From Pseudarthrobacter psychrotolerans (lineage in GTDB: Bacteria > Actinomycetota > Actinomycetes > Actinomycetales > Micrococcaceae), in the NCBI RefSeq assembly GCF_009911795.1, contig NZ_CP047898.1:1116001-1180000 (forward strand): a stretch of DNA of 64,000 nucleotides, read 5' to 3'. Made by a program: the position numbers and the translations under genes. This document shows positions 59,064 through 64,000 of this stretch, in pieces (within the stretch, counting starts at the first letter, position 1; each line of letters begins with the position of its first letter). A model generated the notes under the pieces. That model was not told the DNA's origin, made no database searches, and worked only from the letters and a program-made list of their open reading frames with translations.

Positions 59064-62000
59064 TCAGCCGCCCATTCCGGTAATCGCAAGGCTTCGACTG
59101 ATTCCGTCCAGGGGATGCGGCACATCGGTGCTCTCCACGCGGTCTGCCGCGAACGGCAGGGATTCCACCCGGCTCAGGTCCCAGGCCATGCTGGCGCTCA
59201 GGCTGATTCCCCGGGGACCTGTCCGCCGCGTGGTGCCCCGGATCAGCAGCAGCCTGGTGCCGAACAGCAACAGCCCCGCCTGCTCCTGGGCTTCATGGAA
59301 GAACACGGAGTCGACGCAGCCGGTGCCGTCATCGATGCTGATGAACACCACCCGCCGGCCGCCACGCATGGGCGGGGTCTGGGTGGCGATGCGCACCCCG
59401 GCCACCAGCACCTCGGTGTTGTTGCGCAGGCTCAGCAGTTTGTCTGCAGTGGTGACCCCCAGCCGGTCCAGCATGGGCCGGTGGCTGTCCATCAGGTGCC
59501 CGCTGACATCTATGGCCATCAGGTCCAGTTCTGCCCGGACGTTTTCCACCAGGGTGGGCGCGGGAAGCCCGGGTTTGACGTTCCGCAGTTCCACATCCCC
59601 CAGCGGCAGGGACAGCTGCCCTTCCATAATGTCGACGCCCTTCCGGGTAGCGCCCGCGGCCTGGAGCTTTTGCAGGTGCTGGACGAGGTCTGCGCGGTTG
59701 GCGGCGCCGCCCGACTCCCGGTGCAGGGAATCAAAGGCACCCAGCTGCGCGAGCCTTTTGATGCTTGGCTTGCTCAGCCTGGACCGTGTCCGGAGGTCAG
59801 CCAGGGAGTCGTAGGGCTGGCCGGCGACAATCCGTTTGAGCTCGGTCCCGGACAGGCCGTAGATGCCGTTAAGGCTCAGCCTGATCCCCAGCTTGCCGGC
59901 ATCCGGCCCGTCCGCCACCCGTTCCACCCGGTACTCGGCCTGGCTGCGGTTGATGTCCAGCGGCAGGATGGGGATGCCCAGCCTGCGGGCTTCGGCCACC
60001 AGCAGCCGTTTGGGGTACATACCGGGATCGTGTTCCCATAGCCCGGCCAGGAAAGCCTCGGGGTGGTGCGTCTTCAGCCAGGCGGACTGGTAGGTGGGAA
60101 CGGCAAATGCCGCACCGTGCGCCTTGCAGAAGCCGAAGCTGCCAAAGGCTTTCAGGGTCCCCCAGACCTTGTCCACCACTTCCGGTGAGTACCCCTTGAT
60201 CCGGGCCTCCTTGCGGAAGAACTCTTCCACTTTCAGTTCGAGGACCTCGTCGCCGAGCGCGCGCCGGAACTCGTCGGCGCGCGCCAGGCCGCAGCCGGTC
60301 ATCACGTGGAAGGTTTTCAGGATCTGTTCATGGAAGACAGTGACGCCGTGCGTTTCCTGCAGCACGGGCTTCAGGTCCGGGTGCGGGTAGACCTCCGGCG
60401 CGAAGCCGTGCCTGTGTTCCAGGAAGGGCCGCACCATGTCCGATTTCATGGGGCCCGGCCGGAACAGCGAAATGTCGATGATGAGGTCATTGAACTCACG
60501 CGGCGCCAGCTTGCCGATCAGCTCACGCTGGCCGGGCGACTCGATCTGGAAACAGCCCAGCGTGTGGGTGCTGCGGATCAGTTCGTAGGTTGGTTCATCA
60601 TCCAGCGGTACGGCGTTGAGGTCGATGTGGCCGTTCTCGGCGATGTAGTCCGGCCCGGCCCCGTCAGGACCTGCAGGGTGGGCCCCGGCCGCCACCACCT
60701 CCGCTTTGGAGGGATGGATCCGGATGACTTCCCGGACGGCAAAGGCCATGGCGCTCTGCATCCTGACCCCCAGGACATCAAGTTTGAGCATGCCCATGGG
60801 ATCCATGTCGTGTTTATCGAACTGGCTCATGGGCAGCCCCAGTCCGCTGGGCTGCACAGGGGTCCGGTCCAGCAGCGTGGCATCGCCCAGGATCACCCCG
60901 CAGGGATGCATGGAAATATGGCGGGGCAGCCGGTCCAGCCGTTCGGTGAGGTCCACCAGCAGGTCAAGCTGCTGGTTTTCGGCGAAGTCCCGCCGTTCCA
61001 CCCGTCCGGCGAACTCCCGCAGCTCAGGTTTCTCAACCAGTGCCTCACGGAATTTCCGGGCCGAAAAACGCCACAGCTGCTTGGCGATCTCACCGACGTC
61101 GTCATGGTCCATGCCCAGGGCCATCCCGGCGTCGCGGACGGCACCGCGGGCGCGGTACCCGTTCTGCATGCTCATCAGCGTGACGCGCTCGGAACCGAAG
61201 CGCTCAAAGATCCGCCTGTACACGTTGTGCCGTTCAGCGCTTTCGACGTCGATGTCGATGTCCGGCAACGTGGCCCGGTCCCGGGACAGGAAGCGTTCGA
61301 AGATCAGGTCGTGTTGCAGGGGGTCCACCTGGCTGACATCAATCAGGTAGTTGACCAGGCTGGAAGCCCCGGAACCGCGGGCGGCTGCCCTGACCCCCAT
61401 GTCCTGGATCATCCGGGAGACCTCCGCGACCGTGAGGAAGTAGGAGGAAAACCCGAGGTTCCTGATGATCCCCAGCTCGTGCTCCAGCCGCGAGCGCATG
61501 TCCTTGTGGGCTGAGCCTGATATTCCGGGGAACCGCCTGCTGACCCCGGCCTCACAGCGCTGCACCAGTTCATCGTGCGGGTCCTGGCTGATGCCAATGA
61601 CCGATGCCTCGGGGACCACCGGCTGCTTCCAGCCCATGTCAGTCACCGGGTCAATCCGGCAGAAGTCGGCGAGCGCCTCGGTCTGTGCCATCAGCTGTTT
61701 GAGGTCCGCTGCGCCGTACCCTGCGGCGCGGATGATTTCCTTGCCGAGCTGAAGCATCTGCGCTGATGATTTGAGCCAGGCCTGCCCGTTGGGCTGGAGC
61801 AGCGGTTCGGCCGCGAGCTCAGGGAGGGACTTCAGCGTCCGGGCGGAGTCGAGCACGTCCGCCGTGGCGGCACCGTCCTCAGCGCAGTAGCGGACCGCAT
61901 TGGTGAGCACGGCCGGTACGTGGTGTTCTTCCGCGAGCTTGAGCATACGTACCGCATGAGCGGTGCTCAGGGGCGCCCCGGGGGCAGTGAGCTGGGAAAC

Positions 62001-62552
62001 GACTTCCGCCACCAGGGTTTTTGGGGGCATGGCTTCCAGCCAGCCCCTGAAAAGGGTGCGCGGACGGAGGTAGCGCCGGCCGCTCATGGCCCGTCCGACG
62101 TCGGAATCCGGGCCAATCAGGACTGTCAGGACCGGTTTCAGGGTTTTGGGGTCGAGCGTTCGGGAGGCGAGTTCGGCGCGGGTGACCGCCACCGGCACCG
62201 CTCCCCCGGCTTTGCCGGAGGTGCGGGCATGGGCGTCGGACACCAGCCGGCACAGGGCGCGGTAGCCCGCCCCGTTGTTGTTGCCACGGGCGAGCACCAC
62301 CACCCTGCCGGCGAGCTGGGTGCGGTGGTCGCCGTCGTCGTCGAAGACCGCAAGGTCCACACCCACGATGGGGTCGATGCCGGCAGCCATGCAGGCTTTG
62401 AGGTGTTTGATGGTGCCGTAGAGGCCGTCCCGGTCCGTGCAGGCGAGCGCGGTTGCGCCGTCCGCGGCGGCAACCTGGGCCAGTTCGTCCGGCCAGGCCA
62501 CGCCATAGTGTGCGCTGAAGGCCGTGGAAACGTGAAGGTGGGAGAAGCTCAT
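59064..62552 (-). CDS. dnaE2: Error-prone DNA polymerase III alpha subunit DnaE2
   Basis: A 1162-residue replicative-type polymerase used in SOS mutagenesis. The PHP domain begins SFSHLHVSTAFSAHYGVAWP; polymerase catalytic acids are in LPDIDIDVE (about 428-436) and the palm continues with GYRARGAVRDAGMALGM. FQIESPGQRELIGKL and KAHGAAFAVPTYQSAWLK are DnaE hallmarks, and a C-terminal OB-fold region ends at ITGMGG. ATG at 62552 overlaps the DUF6504 gene by four bases; the upstream open frame is antisense-like. No imuB (DinB-type) gene is next to it. A LexA box lies upstream of the two-gene operon. Confidence 0.93.
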   Translation of the reverse strand: MSFSHLHVSTAFSAHYGVAWPDELAQVAAADGATALACTDRDGLYGTIKHLKACMAAGIDPIVGVDLAVFDDDGDHRTQLAGRVVVLARGNNNGAGYRALCRLVSDAHARTSGKAGGAVPVAVTRAELASRTLDPKTLKPVLTVLIGPDSDVGRAMSGRRYLRPRTLFRGWLEAMPPKTLVAEVVSQLTAPGAPLSTAHAVRMLKLAEEHHVPAVLTNAVRYCAEDGAATADVLDSARTLKSLPELAAEPLLQPNGQAWLKSSAQMLQLGKEIIRAAGYGAADLKQLMAQTEALADFCRIDPVTDMGWKQPVVPEASVIGISQDPHDELVQRCEAGVSRRFPGISGSAHKDMRSRLEHELGIIRNLGFSSYFLTVAEVSRMIQDMGVRAAARGSGASSLVNYLIDVSQVDPLQHDLIFERFLSRDRATLPDIDIDVESAERHNVYRRIFERFGSERVTLMSMQNGYRARGAVRDAGMALGMDHDDVGEIAKQLWRFSARKFREALVEKPELREFAGRVERRDFAENQQLDLLVDLTERLDRLPRHISMHPCGVILGDATLLDRTPVQPSGLGLPMSQFDKHDMDPMGMLKLDVLGVRMQSAMAFAVREVIRIHPSKAEVVAAGAHPAGPDGAGPDYIAENGHIDLNAVPLDDEPTYELIRSTHTLGCFQIESPGQRELIGKLAPREFNDLIIDISLFRPGPMKSDMVRPFLEHRHGFAPEVYPHPDLKPVLQETHGVTVFHEQILKTFHVMTGCGLARADEFRRALGDEVLELKVEEFFRKEARIKGYSPEVVDKVWGTLKAFGSFGFCKAHGAAFAVPTYQSAWLKTHHPEAFLAGLWEHDPGMYPKRLLVAEARRLGIPILPLDINRSQAEYRVERVADGPDAGKLGIRLSLNGIYGLSGTELKRIVAGQPYDSLADLRTRSRLSKPSIKRLAQLGAFDSLHRESGGAANRADLVQHLQKLQAAGATRKGVDIMEGQLSLPLGDVELRNVKPGLPAPTLVENVRAELDLMAIDVSGHLMDSHRPMLDRLGVTTADKLLSLRNNTEVLVAGVRIATQTPPMRGGRRVVFISIDDGTGCVDSVFFHEAQEQAGLLLFGTRLLLIRGTTRRTGPRGISLSASMAWDLSRVESLPFAADRVESTDVPHPLDGISRSLAITGMGG

Positions 62553-62884
62553 GCTGTTTGGGGCCGGAGTGCGTCGTGGATCCGCAGGAGCCTCCAGCGG
62601 CCGCTGCCGATATGCCTGCTCAGGTCCAGGGTGAGCGGCTCTGCTGCATCCCGGGGTCCGGCACTCCGCGGGTCCGCCTGTACTTGGACGCGCCAGATTT
62701 CGTGGTCCACCAGCCCCGGCCCGCTGCCGAGGGGCGCACGGCGTTCCTCGGCCCACCACTGCCGGCGTTCGTACCACCGGACAGGCTCGGCGCACACCGT
62801 GTAGTGCCGCCCGGCCCATTGGAGTTTCAGCGGCTGGCCCGCAGGGGTGCAGACGACGTCCACGGACTCGCTGAACATACCCAT
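62549..62884 (-). CDS. DUF6504 family protein
   Basis: A 111-residue soluble protein with VDVVCTPAGQPLKLQWAGRH, EPVRWYERRQWW and a later IWRVQVQADPRS segment; many Trp/Arg residues suggest nucleic-acid or protein contact. The family regularly sits in actinobacterial dnaE2/imuB mutagenesis operons. ATG at 62884 has GGGAGG five bases upstream and beats a longer frame without one. Its stop overlaps the dnaE2 start by four bases, so both should be made together on DNA damage. Confidence 0.8.
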   Translation of the reverse strand: MGMFSESVDVVCTPAGQPLKLQWAGRHYTVCAEPVRWYERRQWWAEERRAPLGSGPGLVDHEIWRVQVQADPRSAGPRDAAEPLTLDLSRHIGSGRWRLLRIHDALRPQTA

Positions 62885-62942
62885 TGGCGCCTCCCGGACC
62901 TGAACGGAGCTGATGCAAGATGCTGATGCAAAAGCAAAGTAT

Positions 62943-62958
62943 TCGAACACATATTCGA
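62943..62958 (-). promoter_or_regulatory. LexA (SOS) box upstream of DUF6504-dnaE2
   Basis: TCGAAC-ACAT-ATTCGA (in the setting ATTCGAACACATATTCGAAT). It matches the actinobacterial/Gram-positive consensus TCGAAC-N4-GTTCGA at 11 of 12 positions, and lies 59 bases before the DUF6504 start. This predicts LexA repression and DNA-damage induction of the operon. Confidence 0.82.
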
Positions 62959-63038
62959 ATAAATCCAGTCTACGACGGCACCCCGACAAAACCTAGACAG
63001 GGGTGGACGGACGGGCAGCAGGAGGGCAGGATTGTGGC

Positions 63039-63428
63039 ATGAGCACCCATGACGCACTCCTCAAGCACGTAAGCATCAAGGCCCAGGACGAAAAGCTCGT
63101 GGCAACCTTTGATATCGACGGCAACATACCGGGGGCAGGTGCGTACGTAGTGGGGTTGGTGGCAGCGAGCCCTGATTACTCATCACAAAGACGGTTGGGC
63201 ATTGAGTTCATGAACGGGGAGGCCATTGCCTTCTACTCGTTCAGCCATGACCAGAGCGCCGAGGAAAACTATGATCTTGCCGGCGTGACGCACTCGGGCA
63301 ACACCATCACGGGGAACTTCCCTGTCGCGGCCGTCCATGGCCTGGGCAAGGGGCACCTCATGTCGGCCTTCAGCGAGGCTGACGGCCGGGAGTTCCAGTC
63401 GGGCGTCGCCGTCGAGGAAGCGCTCTAG
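63039..63428 (+). CDS. Hypothetical protein (129 aa)
   Basis: ATG at 63039 opens a soluble, beta-rich-looking protein: HVSIKAQDEKLVATFDIDGN, GAYVVGLVAASPDYSSQRRL, then FMNGEAIAFYSFSHDQSAEE and VTHSGNTITGNFPVAAVHGL. The pattern of alternating hydrophobics fits a small beta-sandwich, but I do not recognise the family. No signal peptide or membrane segment. It is divergent from the DUF6504-dnaE2 operon and convergent with the chorismate mutase gene. An upstream in-frame GTG/ATG would add 12 residues without homology. Confidence 0.65.
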   Translation: MSTHDALLKHVSIKAQDEKLVATFDIDGNIPGAGAYVVGLVAASPDYSSQRRLGIEFMNGEAIAFYSFSHDQSAEENYDLAGVTHSGNTITGNFPVAAVHGLGKGHLMSAFSEADGREFQSGVAVEEAL

Positions 63429-63499
63429 GAAGCACCACGGCAGGGAAACACCGCAGCAGGTGCCGCCGGAACCGTGTCCGGGCAACACTTGCGGCGGAG

Positions 63500-63823
63500 T
63501 CAGCTGCTTTCTTTGTGGACCTTCATTTCGAGTTCAATGAACCCCGAGATCATGGCCCGGTAGGTTGATTCCACGATGTCCGGATCAATGTCCTTCTTTT
63601 CCGCGGCGGACCGGACATGCTCAATCACCCGTTCCACCCGGCCGGGGGCGCGGACTTCGGCGTCGTCCCCCTTCAGGGTTCCGGCGATGCGGATCAGGCG
63701 TTCACGCCGCGCAATGAGCGTGACAATCTGCTCATCAACTTCGTCGACCGCAATCCGAACGGCAGCGAGCTGTTCCTTGTCGGCCAAAGCATCCCGATCG
63801 TTTCCTTGAATTGTTGCCATCAT
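63500..63823 (-). CDS. Chorismate mutase (AroQ type)
   Basis: A 107-residue all-helical protein of the AroQ class, converting chorismate to prephenate for Phe/Tyr synthesis. AVRIAVDEVDEQIVTLIARR is helix 1 with the usual D-x-x-D/E and Arg pattern; RVERVIEHVRSAAEKK and ESTYRAMISGFIELEMK follow. The active-site Arg of helix 1 (IARRERLIRIAG) is present. The start is probably one of two adjacent ATGs at 63823/63820; a longer frame to 63862 would overlap the divergent VOC gene. Divergent spacing is about 16 bases. Confidence 0.85.
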   Translation of the reverse strand: MMATIQGNDRDALADKEQLAAVRIAVDEVDEQIVTLIARRERLIRIAGTLKGDDAEVRAPGRVERVIEHVRSAAEKKDIDPDIVESTYRAMISGFIELEMKVHKESS

Positions 63824-63839
63824 CTGAGAGTATCGAAGC

Positions 63840-64000
63840 ATGCAGCCCAGAGTCGACTTCATCTCACTAGGCGTTCGAAGTGTTGACGCCTCCCGCCGGT
63901 TCTACGCCGAAGGACTCGGCTGGCCTGTCCACCGCGAGTTCCCCGGCGATGTGGTGTTCATCCAGGTCAACCACGGCCTCATCCTTTCCTTGTGGGACGC
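63840..64000 (+). CDS. VOC-family (glyoxalase/bleomycin resistance-like) protein, partial
   Basis: ATG at 63840; 53 residues are visible before the window ends (MQPRVDFISLGVRSVDASRR, then FYAEGLGWPV and VVFIQVNHGLILSLWD). The first beta-alpha-beta-beta unit with GVRSVDASRRFY-x-E-GLGW is typical of the vicinal oxygen chelate superfamily. Metal binding and substrate cannot be judged from the fragment. It starts 16 bases from the chorismate mutase start on the opposite strand. Confidence 0.85.
   Translation, partial: MQPRVDFISLGVRSVDASRRFYAEGLGWPVHREFPGDVVFIQVNHGLILSLWD

Overview
The window is a high-GC actinobacterial chromosome segment, most likely from Arthrobacter/Pseudarthrobacter or a close Micrococcaceae relative. 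The evidence is gene content and protein character: a YajC-SecD-SecF-Rel-DUF349 block beside RuvCAB-YebC, PdxS/PdxT, the MurT/GatD pair, a phosphatidylinositol-phosphate-synthase-like PgsA next to a HIT protein and ThrS, acVLRF1, ClpC and DnaE2-DUF6504. Many starts are GTG or TTG. No rRNA, tRNA or CRISPR was seen.

Layout. 1-5832 is core: alaS (partial), a small membrane-anchored protein, a DUF948 protein, rpsD, rarA, an acVLRF1-type peptidyl-tRNA hydrolase and a DODA-type dioxygenase. 5833-29816 is an accessory block of about 24 kb carrying an IS1380-like transposase remnant, a complete clpC, an arsC fragment, a catabolic gene cluster (10.1-22.5 kb), an IS3-family element, an unknown membrane protein, a Tn554-like TnpA/TnpB/TnpC module, a broken serine resolvase and a decayed propeller-like gene. 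From 29817 the core resumes: GNAT acetyltransferase, aspS, APC permease, hisS, a cyclophilin-type protein, a DUF349 protein, an AbiEi-like protein, rel, secF, secD, yajC, ruvB, ruvA, ruvC, yebC, pdxT, murT-gatD, a CapA-type lipoprotein, an M3 oligopeptidase, pdxS, pgsA, a HIT protein, thrS, dnaE2-DUF6504 with an upstream SOS box, a hypothetical protein, a chorismate mutase and the start of a VOC protein.

The most interesting part is 13.4-21.2 kb. Two divergent operons share a ~300-bp control region. One carries an amino-acid permease, an alanine-racemase-family enzyme and an IclR regulator. The other carries a homoserine dehydrogenase lacking an ACT domain, an aldehyde dehydrogenase and an aspartase. 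Together they read as a catabolic route from homoserine through aspartate semialdehyde and aspartate to fumarate plus ammonia. A neighbouring set (homocysteine S-methyltransferase; a free-standing YqfO/NIF3-insert-like domain coupled to a cyclase-family hydrolase; a second IclR) may serve related sulfur or amino-acid scavenging. The substrate assignment is inference.

A caution for any user: at least seven genes (lrp-like, resolvase, cyclophilin-type protein, DUF349, ruvB, and murT twice) are broken by what look like one-base deletions in short homopolymers, mostly G/C. Because ruvB and murT are core genes, sequencing or assembly error is the simplest explanation.
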